Notes under the pieces: generated by a model | Told to the model about the DNA's origin: nothing | The model's input: the letters and a program-made list of their open reading frames with translations, nothing else | The model's database searches: none | Source of the DNA: Pseudomonadota bacterium | GTDB lineage: Bacteria; Pseudomonadota; Gammaproteobacteria; Burkholderiales; Methylophilaceae | Assembly (NCBI GenBank): GCA_029549705.1 | Contig: JAKPIR010000271.1 | Span: 1-5,013, forward strand | DNA: 5,013 bases | Reading direction: 5' to 3' | In this document: positions 1 to 5,013 of the stretch, piece by piece | Layout of the letters: each line of letters starts with the position of its first letter | Numbering within the stretch: position 1 is the first letter of the stretch | Program-made: the position numbers and the translations under genes

Positions 1-1097
1 CTGCTGATTTTCCTCCCGCCATGAAAATTGACGGCAAAATGACACCCGTCACACAACAAAAACTCACGGGCGACCTCACCAAAGCATTTGCCGATGCGCT
101 AATGAACGAAAAACAGCGTGCGGAGTTTTTGGTTGAAAAAGAGTGTAACTTTGCGATTTACCCTGCTGGGATTGGGCGTTTTCGTGTGAATGTGTTTATG
201 CAGCAAGAAAAGGTCGGCATGGTGTTGCGTACCATCACCACGCAAATCCCTAATTTTGATGACCTTGGCCTGCCTGAGGTACTCAAAGATGTGATGATGA
301 CCAAACGCGGCCTAGTGATTTTGGTCGGCGGCACCGGCTCAGGAAAATCCACCACGCTGGCGGCTCTTATTGATTACCGTAACCAAAATAGCTATGGGCA
401 TATCATCACGGTGGAGGACCCCGTGGAATATGTACATACCAGCAAAAACTGTTTAATTACCCACCGTGAAGTGGGGCGTGATACCAACGGCTGGTTCAAC
501 GCACTTAAAAATACACTACGCCAAGCGCCCGATGTGATTTTAATTGGCGAGATTCGTGACCGCGAAACCATGGAGTTTGCGCTCGCCTTTGCTGAAACTG
601 GCCACTTGTGTATGGCGACCTTGCACGCCAATAGCTCTAACCAGGCACTAGACCGCATCATTAACTTTTTCCCTGAAGAGCGCCATGCGCAGCTGCACAT
701 GGACTTATCGCTCAATATGAAAGCGTTTGTTTCACAACGTCTGGTTTCACGCACGGGCGGTGGCCGTTGTGCCGCAATTGAAATTTTGCTGAATTCACCG
801 CTGGTGGCCGATTTAATTCTGAAAGGTGAAACCAACATGGTGAAAGAAGCCATGGCAAAATCAGTTGAACTGGGCATGCAAACCTTTGATCAGGCCTTAT
901 TTAACCTATGTGAAGAAGGCCGCATCACGCAAGAAGACGCGCTTCGCAATGCCGATTCCATCAACGAACTGCGTTTGCGCTTTAAATTACACAGCAAAAA
1001 TGCAGGCGAGAAATCCAGTGCCTTTGAAAAGCCTAGTTTATCACTACATGTAGATGAACCCGAAGAACCGGATGAAGATCCAATGGCTAAATTTTAA
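1..1097 (+). CDS. pilU: PilU, type IV pilus retraction accessory ATPase (5' partial)
   Basis: This is a hexameric secretion-type ATPase at the cytoplasmic base of the type IV pilus. In known systems PilU works with PilT to power pilus retraction and twitching motility. Counting from the Met at base 21, the Walker A loop GGTGSGKST is at residues 103-111, the Asp box VEDP at 131-134, the Walker B region with Glu in LIGEIRD at 174-180, and the His box TGHLCMATLHAN at 193-204. The conserved FDQAL is at 289-293. An acidic tail and the absence of PilT's C-terminal AIRNLIRE motif favour PilU over PilT. The frame stays open to base 3 (ADFPPA before the Met) and that stretch matches the PilU N-terminal region, so the Met at 21 is internal. 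About 20 codons lie outside the window, which would give a total near 384 residues, normal for PilU. DUF3301 follows 19 bp downstream. Confidence 0.93.
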   Translation, partial: ADFPPAMKIDGKMTPVTQQKLTGDLTKAFADALMNEKQRAEFLVEKECNFAIYPAGIGRFRVNVFMQQEKVGMVLRTITTQIPNFDDLGLPEVLKDVMMTKRGLVILVGGTGSGKSTTLAALIDYRNQNSYGHIITVEDPVEYVHTSKNCLITHREVGRDTNGWFNALKNTLRQAPDVILIGEIRDRETMEFALAFAETGHLCMATLHANSSNQALDRIINFFPEERHAQLHMDLSLNMKAFVSQRLVSRTGGGRCAAIEILLNSPLVADLILKGETNMVKEAMAKSVELGMQTFDQALFNLCEEGRITQEDALRNADSINELRLRFKLHSKNAGEKSSAFEKPSLSLHVDEPEEPDEDPMAKF

Positions 1098-1116
1098 TCG
1101 TATCAATACCTGCAAA

Positions 1117-1428
1117 ATGGAACTAATACTCATATTGATATTGTTTGCTGTGGTCTGGTTTTGGCAGGATAGCCTTGCCAAACGCGAACGCGCCACACTG
1201 CTTGGGCGTGAGCTCGCTGCGCGTTTTCAACTGCAATTGCTGGATGAAAGCGTGGCTTGCACCAACCTATGGCTGGGTCGTAACACGCGTGGACAAGCGC
1301 AGCTGCAGCGCACGTATGCGTTTGACGTTAGCGCCAACGGCGCAGATCGCCTGCCCTGCCATTTAATCTTACTTGGCAACCAGCTTAGCAGTTGGCATAT
1401 TCCACCTTATTTGCAACCTTTGCATTGA
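1117..1428 (+). CDS. DUF3301 family small membrane protein
   Basis: This 103-residue protein has a strongly hydrophobic N-terminal segment (residues 2-17, rich in Leu/Ile and ending VVWFW). A basic stretch (AKRERA) and a soluble domain follow. Its pattern, N-terminal helix, then LLDESVA and a late HLILLGNQL strand, resembles the DUF3301 family from memory; the function is unknown. Basic residues after the helix suggest that the soluble part is cytoplasmic (positive-inside rule, inference). The frame is also open from an ATG at 1054, inside pilU. I chose 1117 because the family starts at the membrane helix and the extra 21 residues are polar and lie over the pilU tail. Neither start has a clear Shine-Dalgarno sequence, so translation may be coupled to pilU, which ends 19 bp before. 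It is probably the second gene of a pilU operon. Confidence 0.8.
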   Translation: MELILILILFAVVWFWQDSLAKRERATLLGRELAARFQLQLLDESVACTNLWLGRNTRGQAQLQRTYAFDVSANGADRLPCHLILLGNQLSSWHIPPYLQPLH

Positions 1429-1542
1429 TTTTTTGGCCGCAGATGGACGGATTAACGCAGATAAAAATCTGAACATCACTTAAGTATTGAAAATAATGAT
1501 TTTAAAATCCGCGTGTATCTGCGTTCATCTGCGGCCAAAAAA
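1429..1542. repeat. 114-bp imperfect palindrome made of 10-bp units
   Basis: The outermost 17 bp at each end are perfect inverted repeats: TTTTTTGGCCGCAGATG at 1429-1445 and its complement at 1526-1542. The right arm consists of three tandem decamers (1507-1516, 1517-1526, 1527-1536) with consensus ATCYGCGKNY. The left arm carries the complementary units at 1435-1444, 1445-1452 (2 bp short) and 1453-1462. An inner match, AAAATC at 1464-1469 with GATTTT at 1498-1503, extends the stem and leaves a 28-nt loop. The element begins right after the DUF3301 stop and ends 10 bp before the gluQRS start. Similar CGCAGAT-rich intergenic repeats occur in many bacterial genomes (recalled, not searched). 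The U-tract lies 5' and the A-tract 3' on either strand, the reverse of an intrinsic terminator. Confidence 0.85.
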
Positions 1543-1544
1543 GG
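1537..1544 (+). promoter_or_regulatory. Ribosome binding site of gluQRS, overlapping the palindrome
   Basis: The purine run AAAAAAGG ends 8 nt before the gluQRS ATG at 1553, a normal Shine-Dalgarno spacing. Its six A residues are also the last bases of the palindrome's right arm and would pair with the U-tract at 1429-1434. The ribosome binding site would therefore be partly buried when the hairpin forms. The overlap is directly visible; any effect on translation is inference. Confidence 0.6.
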
Positions 1545-1552
1545 TTTAAACC

Positions 1553-2446
1553 ATGTACATCGGTCGCTTTGCCCCCTCGCCCACCGGCCCGCTGCATTTT
1601 GGCTCTTTAGTAGCCGCAGTCGCCAGTTATTGTGATGCTAAAGCCAACCAAGGCAAATGGCTAGTACGCATGGAAGACCTTGATAAACCACGTGAAATTG
1701 CAGGCGCGGCTGATACTATTTTAGGCCAACTTGAGGCGTTTGGTTTTACGTGGGATGGTGAAATTCGCTACCAAAGCCAGCGCGGTGCCTTATATACAGA
1801 AGCTTTTCAGCAACTCAACGCACAGAACGTGCTCTACCCCTGCACCTGCACCCGCAAAGAAATTGCAGATTCTAGTCAGCAATGGGGAATAGAAGGCGTG
1901 ATTTACCCAAAAACCTGCCTGACGCAAGCACTTAAACCGCACGCATCTATTGCCTGGCGCGTTAAAACTAATGCTGCACCTATTCATTTTGAAGATGCAA
2001 TTCAAGGTGCCATCAGCCAGCAGCTTAATACTGCCGTAGGTGATTTTATTTTAAAACGTGCCGACGGTTTATTTGCCTACCAACTCGCTGTAGTAGTGGA
2101 TGACGCCGCGCAAGGCATCAACCACATTGTGCGCGGTGCAGATTTGCTTGCCTCAACCCCGCGCCAGATTTATTTACAGCAACTGTTGCAGTTGCAAACG
2201 CCGCACTATGCCCATGTGCCGTTGGCCTGCAACGCGGCAGGCGAAAAACTCAGCAAACAAACGCTGGCGAAAACCTTAGACGCAAGTCACGCCCATCAAC
2301 TCATCTTTGAGGCGCTTGCGTTTTTAGGGCAACAACCACCGGATGAGTTAAAAAACGCAACGTTGGCAGATATATGGCATTGGGCGATTGCCAATTGGCA
2401 ACTGGCAAACGTGCCAAAAATGAAAAATAGCATGATGAATCTTTAG
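1553..2446 (+). CDS. gluQRS: Glutamyl-queuosine tRNA(Asp) synthetase
   Basis: GluQRS is a shortened glutamyl-tRNA synthetase paralogue without an anticodon-binding domain. It activates glutamate with ATP and attaches it to the queuosine base at position 34 of tRNA(Asp), in the cytoplasm. The 297-residue length is typical of the family. Visible features are the N-terminal RFAPSPTGPLHFGSL (residues 5-19), containing the HIGH-type motif as HFGS, and RMEDLD at 39-44. A zinc site is formed by C97, C99, Y118 and C122 (CTC then YPKTC). DFILKRADGLFAYQLAVVVDD at 164-184 and the KMSKS-like KLSKQ at 232-236 complete the catalytic core. The start is supported by AAAAAAGG 8 nt upstream and by the immediate RFAPSPTG motif. 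In many gammaproteobacteria this gene sits beside dksA; here it follows pilU and DUF3301. No independent promoter is evident, so read-through from upstream is possible. Confidence 0.96.
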   Translation: MYIGRFAPSPTGPLHFGSLVAAVASYCDAKANQGKWLVRMEDLDKPREIAGAADTILGQLEAFGFTWDGEIRYQSQRGALYTEAFQQLNAQNVLYPCTCTRKEIADSSQQWGIEGVIYPKTCLTQALKPHASIAWRVKTNAAPIHFEDAIQGAISQQLNTAVGDFILKRADGLFAYQLAVVVDDAAQGINHIVRGADLLASTPRQIYLQQLLQLQTPHYAHVPLACNAAGEKLSKQTLAKTLDASHAHQLIFEALAFLGQQPPDELKNATLADIWHWAIANWQLANVPKMKNSMMNL

Positions 2447-2625
2447 TAATATCTAGCCAATTTTTAACACGCTAATAAATTTTATCGGCATTAAAAGTCA
2501 TAAAAATAACTGCATTTTTAGGCCGTAATCTTTTCGATGCGCTGCGAGCCTTGCAAATAAAGGCTCTCAGAGCATAAAAAATTCCTCGAGAGATTTTAAT
2601 GGGGCTAAATACGATTGAACATCAT
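2447..2625. other. Convergent intergenic spacer between gluQRS and the receptor gene
   Basis: This 179-bp AT-rich spacer lies between the 3' ends of two convergent genes. It contains an imperfect hairpin with arms CGGCATTAAAA (2486-2496) and TTTTTAGGCCG (2515-2525), 9 of 11 positions pairing around an 18-nt loop. A second, perfect hairpin at 2546-2566 is listed separately. A weak third pairing joins CTCTC at 2564-2568 to GAGAG at 2588-2592, followed by ATTTT. No open reading frame of note or RNA gene was recognised. The spacer probably holds transcription stops for both genes, but none has the classical stem plus T-tract form. Confidence 0.5.
2546..2566. terminator. Hairpin in the convergent spacer, possible bidirectional terminator
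   Basis: GAGCCTT (2546-2552) and AAGGCTC (2560-2566) form a perfect 7-bp stem with a 7-nt loop. The position between convergent genes suits a shared terminator. Neither strand has a T-tract directly after the stem, so termination is inferred from location and structure only. Confidence 0.3.
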
Positions 2626-4788
2626 CTAAAAGTCGTAGCGCACACCCACCTGCACCAACCTAGGCATTCCCGTTAAAATGCCACGCGTTCTATCAGTAAT
2701 GTAATCTTTATCAAACAAATTTTTACCCGTCACAAACACAGTGGTTTTATATGGTTCAAATGTGTAGTTCAACGCCGCATTGTAAATCGTGTAACTGGAA
2801 ATTTCGCCAAACTGACCCGTGGCGCCTAGTGCGGTATTGGGCACATCACCCGTTTCTGCAAAATCGGCATACTGCTTGCCCACATGCACCGCCTCCAGTT
2901 GCGCGTTCCAGCCTGCCACTCGGTAACCAACAGCCGCAGTCAGCGTATTTTTAGGGGCATACGGCTGGCGGTTCCCTTTTGCGCTCCCTGCAACGGCAAC
3001 ACCGTTACTTACCTGCGTAAAAGGCGTATCCTGCTTGGCCACGGGCAGCCAGGTGTAGGCTAAACGACTATAAAAACCATTATCAAAGTCATAGTGGCCG
3101 CTGAGTTCCAAGCCGGCAAAAGTCGCCTCACCTTGCGACAAACTCACGTTGCTGGCCACAGAACCTACCGCAATTAAGTTGCTGAAATCATTATAAAAAG
3201 CAGTGGCATCTACCTGCAAACCTTTGGCAGGTTTTGCTCTGAATCCTAATTCATAATTGGTAGATTTTTCGGCATCCACATCCACAGAACCGCCTGTGTT
3301 GGTAATTAAATCTTCAGTTCTGGGCGGTGCAAAGCCTTCATGAACACCAGCAAAAAGCGTGATATTTTGGTTAGGATTGTAAGCAACACCAACGCCTGGA
3401 ATCCATTCTTGCAGGTTAGCACTGCCATGACTGCCCGCTAAACGATTGGTACGCTCATTTTCAATATGCTCATAGCGAATCGCAGGCGTAATTGAAAACT
3501 GGCCAATATCAAAGCGATTTGAGATAAAGCCTGAATAAGCGTCTGTTTTACGTTCATTATTTTCAACCCATGTGCCAGTTCTAGCCTTTGCACTGGTGCC
3601 ATTGACCTGCCTGCGTTCTTGGTCCTCAAAATGTGCTTTTGCACCCATTTCAAGCTCACCAAGCGCGTGCGTAATTGTCAGGCGTGGCTCAACACCGTAA
3701 GTGTTATACGTGCGTAACCGACCTTGCGCACCTTGGCAATCATCCCCATTGGTAGCTAAACCGGCAATTCTAGCTGCTGAAAAAGCCGCGCAGCCAACAC
3801 CTGTGGCCACGTTAGTTGCTGTGGTGTTACTTTGCTGGCGCCACCAATCGCGGTCAAAATAGCTGTAATATAAATTCGTTGTTAATAGTGCGCTGTCACT
3901 GATCTGCCAATCATGGGTTGCTGAAACGCCATAGCGTGTGGTGGCAAAATTATCATGATTAAACGGGTTGTAGCTACCGCCAAAATTTTCATATTCTTTT
4001 TGCGTGAGTCCTGAATAGCTTACTTGCGAATCTTCAGTAAACCAGTTGGCACGCAAGGTAATGCTGTGTATATCGTTAATAGCCTTATTGAATTTTAAAT
4101 TCAAATCTTCCACATTGGAATGCGTGTTGTCGCGCGCGCCATCGCCCTCTTTATGTGTGTAATCAAATAAAAAACCTTTGCCTCCGACATTCATTTTAGT
4201 ATTTAAAAAGTCACGATTTCCCGCAGTCACACTCAAGTGGCCGCCAAATTTTTCAGGCGCTGGGGGCGTAATGTAATTAATCACGCCACCAGCTGTGAGC
4301 GGGCCATATTTGATTTGCGAAGCGCCTTTGAGCACTTCAATACTACTAAAGCGATCTACCGTTGGGTGATAATAACTTTCGTTAGCACCATAAGGCGCGT
4401 AGGTGACAGGAATGCCATCTTCTAACAATAGTACTTTGGTTGAGCGTGTTGGGTTCAGCCCGCGCATACCAATATTCGGGCGCATACCTATTCCTTCTTC
4501 GTCACGCACCACCACGCCTGGCGCTTTGCGCAGGGCTTCGTTGGTGGTCATGACATGGCTTTCTTCTAAATCTTGCTGCTCAATTAATATCGCTGAACCG
4601 GGAATATTCAATAGCTGAGATTGACTGCCAATAATCCGAATACTTTGCATTTCTACGGCATTTGTTTCACTAGCTGACTCAGCCACCGCCAAGCTTGCAT
4701 GTGTAGCGTATAAAATCATGACGCATGCTGAAATAGTCTTTAGTTTTGCACCTGCAAGTTGGGCTGTACTTGTTTTGTAATATCGCAT
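2626..4788 (-). CDS. TonB-dependent outer-membrane receptor, FecA-like (COG4772 type)
   Basis: This 720-residue outer-membrane active transporter probably imports a ferric chelate such as ferric citrate or a siderophore, using energy from TonB-ExbB-ExbD. Residues 1-36 form a signal peptide with a likely cut after SLAVA. A TonB-box-like stretch (VEMQSIRII, about 45-53) follows. The plug spans roughly 62-175 and includes RPNIGMRGLNPTRS, VLLLEDGIPV and IEVLKGASQIKYGP. The rest is the beta-barrel, ending in the outer-membrane signature VGVRYDF with terminal Phe. These plug motifs resemble FecA-family receptors, but there is no N-terminal STN signalling domain. The frame extends upstream to 4869, yet the Met at 4788 is preferred because AGGTGAAG lies just upstream and a signal peptide begins there. 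The gene is intact and stands alone, behind a promoter with two Fur boxes. Exact substrate cannot be read from the sequence. Confidence 0.93.
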   Translation of the reverse strand: MRYYKTSTAQLAGAKLKTISACVMILYATHASLAVAESASETNAVEMQSIRIIGSQSQLLNIPGSAILIEQQDLEESHVMTTNEALRKAPGVVVRDEEGIGMRPNIGMRGLNPTRSTKVLLLEDGIPVTYAPYGANESYYHPTVDRFSSIEVLKGASQIKYGPLTAGGVINYITPPAPEKFGGHLSVTAGNRDFLNTKMNVGGKGFLFDYTHKEGDGARDNTHSNVEDLNLKFNKAINDIHSITLRANWFTEDSQVSYSGLTQKEYENFGGSYNPFNHDNFATTRYGVSATHDWQISDSALLTTNLYYSYFDRDWWRQQSNTTATNVATGVGCAAFSAARIAGLATNGDDCQGAQGRLRTYNTYGVEPRLTITHALGELEMGAKAHFEDQERRQVNGTSAKARTGTWVENNERKTDAYSGFISNRFDIGQFSITPAIRYEHIENERTNRLAGSHGSANLQEWIPGVGVAYNPNQNITLFAGVHEGFAPPRTEDLITNTGGSVDVDAEKSTNYELGFRAKPAKGLQVDATAFYNDFSNLIAVGSVASNVSLSQGEATFAGLELSGHYDFDNGFYSRLAYTWLPVAKQDTPFTQVSNGVAVAGSAKGNRQPYAPKNTLTAAVGYRVAGWNAQLEAVHVGKQYADFAETGDVPNTALGATGQFGEISSYTIYNAALNYTFEPYKTTVFVTGKNLFDKDYITDRTRGILTGMPRLVQVGVRYDF

Positions 4789-4790
4789 TT

Positions 4791-4798
4791 CTTCACCT
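4791..4798 (-). promoter_or_regulatory. Ribosome binding site of the receptor gene
   Basis: AGGTGAAG on the - strand lies just upstream of the ATG at 4788, with 7 nt between AGG and ATG. It decides the start: the upstream in-frame ATG at 4869 would add 27 polar residues ahead of the signal peptide and overlap the promoter elements. Confidence 0.8.
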
Positions 4799-4802
4799 AT
4801 TA

Positions 4803-4821
4803 AATAAGAATTATTCTCAAT
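4803..4821 (-). promoter_or_regulatory. Fur box 1, in the receptor 5' leader
   Basis: Read on the - strand, the core TGAGAATAATTCTTA (4805-4819) matches 11 of 14 fixed positions of the 7-1-7 Fur consensus TGATAATnATTATCA and is nearly palindromic. It lies between the predicted promoter and the ribosome binding site, and its centre is 33 bp from that of box 2. Binding of Fe(II)-Fur here would be expected to reinforce repression. Confidence 0.65.
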
Positions 4822-4837
4822 TAAGTTAAATTCTATA

Positions 4838-4852
4838 TGATAATAGTTCTCA
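4838..4852. promoter_or_regulatory. Fur box 2, over the receptor -10 element
   Basis: TGATAATAGTTCTCA on the + strand matches 12 of 14 fixed positions of the 7-1-7 Fur consensus TGATAATnATTATCA. It covers the predicted -10 hexamer at 4840-4845, so bound Fur would block RNA polymerase when iron is plentiful. The match is seen directly; the repression is inferred from known Fur behaviour. Confidence 0.7.
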
Positions 4853-4869
4853 TTACAATGTATTTGCAA
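4840..4869 (-). promoter_or_regulatory. Sigma70-like promoter of the receptor gene
   Basis: On the - strand, TTGCAA (4869-4864; 4 of 6 to TTGACA) and TATTAT (4845-4840; 5 of 6 to TATAAT) are separated by 18 bp. Transcription would begin near 4833 and leave a leader of about 45 nt. The -10 lies inside Fur box 2. The AT-rich setting allows other hexamer choices, so the exact start is uncertain. Confidence 0.5.
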
Positions 4870-4884
4870 TAAATATATTGAATG

Positions 4885-5013
4885 TCACATTTTTGACAGT
4901 TCTGTTTGCATGACCAACCTCGCCACAGCTTTACGCAGCATTTCATTCATTACAAAAAACTGGCTGGCCTCTAACCTGATAGAAGTACCACCAATTTCAA
5001 GTTCTACCTTATC
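4885..5013 (-). CDS. C-terminal end of an unidentified protein (5' partial)
   Basis: An open - strand frame enters at the right edge and runs 42 codons to a TGA at 4885-4887. It begins DKVELEIGGTSIRLEA, which looks like beta strands, and ends in a mixed-charge, probably helical segment (MNEMLRKAVARLVMQTELSKM). There is no stop in this frame, the residue pattern looks natural, and the next gene on the strand has its own promoter just beyond the stop. I do not recognise the family. The gene lies 96 bp upstream of the receptor start on the same strand, but the Fur-controlled promoter between them suggests separate regulation. No terminator was seen between the two. Confidence 0.6.
   Translation of the reverse strand, partial: DKVELEIGGTSIRLEASQFFVMNEMLRKAVARLVMQTELSKM

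Noticed and set aside
21..23. ATG at 21 as the true start of pilU
   Set aside because: The frame continues to the window edge, the preceding residues fit the PilU N-terminal region, and the protein would be about 26 residues short.
392..877. 161-codon open frame on the - strand opposite pilU
   Set aside because: It is antisense to a well-conserved ATPase, has no recognisable domain, and is explained by the codon use of pilU.
1054..1116. N-terminal extension of the DUF3301 protein from the ATG at 1054
   Set aside because: It overlaps the pilU end by 44 bp and adds polar residues ahead of the membrane helix where the family normally begins. It is not fully excluded, since neither start has a clear ribosome binding site.
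1429..1542. Palindrome read as an intrinsic terminator for the pilU operon
   Set aside because: The T-run precedes the stem and the A-run follows it on both strands, so the U-tract after the hairpin needed for intrinsic termination is missing.
3438..3662. 74-codon - strand frame within the receptor gene
   Set aside because: It is an alternative frame of the receptor coding sequence, with no start signal or family resemblance.
4789..4869. Longer receptor start at 4869 adding 27 residues
   Set aside because: The extension covers the Fur boxes and -10 element, is polar, would push the signal peptide inward, and lacks the strong AGGTGAAG found before the Met at 4788.

Overview
The window looks like chromosomal DNA from a betaproteobacterium. 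The PilU and GluQRS sequences are proteobacterial in type, and the moderate GC, AT-rich spacers and gene set would suit a Methylophilaceae-like organism. That family-level guess rests on general resemblance and has not been tested. Nothing points to a phage, plasmid or insertion sequence. The region is mostly ordinary core and accessory genes, with one unusual palindromic repeat and a well-formed iron-responsive promoter.

Left half, + strand. The window opens inside pilU, the accessory ATPase of type IV pilus retraction, which lacks only about its first 20 codons. Nineteen bases after its stop is a gene for a 103-residue, single-pass membrane protein of the DUF3301 type. A 114-bp imperfect palindrome built from 10-bp units follows directly. 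Its right end runs into the ribosome binding site of gluQRS, whose product puts glutamate on the queuosine base of tRNA(Asp). No strong promoter or classical terminator separates these three genes, so they may be co-transcribed.

Middle. A 179-bp spacer (2447-2625) lies between convergent genes. It holds two hairpins but no convincing T-tract terminator.

Right half, - strand. A complete TonB-dependent outer-membrane receptor of the FecA/COG4772 type (720 residues) is preceded by a good Shine-Dalgarno sequence. Upstream is a sigma70-like promoter with a Fur box over its -10 element and a second Fur box in the 5' leader. The receptor has a signal peptide, plug and barrel but no N-terminal signalling (STN) domain. 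Control therefore appears to be by direct Fur repression rather than by a FecI/FecR relay. At the right edge, the last 42 codons of another - strand gene of unknown family end 96 bp before the receptor start.

I see no clearly new multi-gene system here. The items most worth following up are the decamer palindrome next to the gluQRS ribosome binding site, the DUF3301 gene beside pilU, and the double Fur-box promoter.
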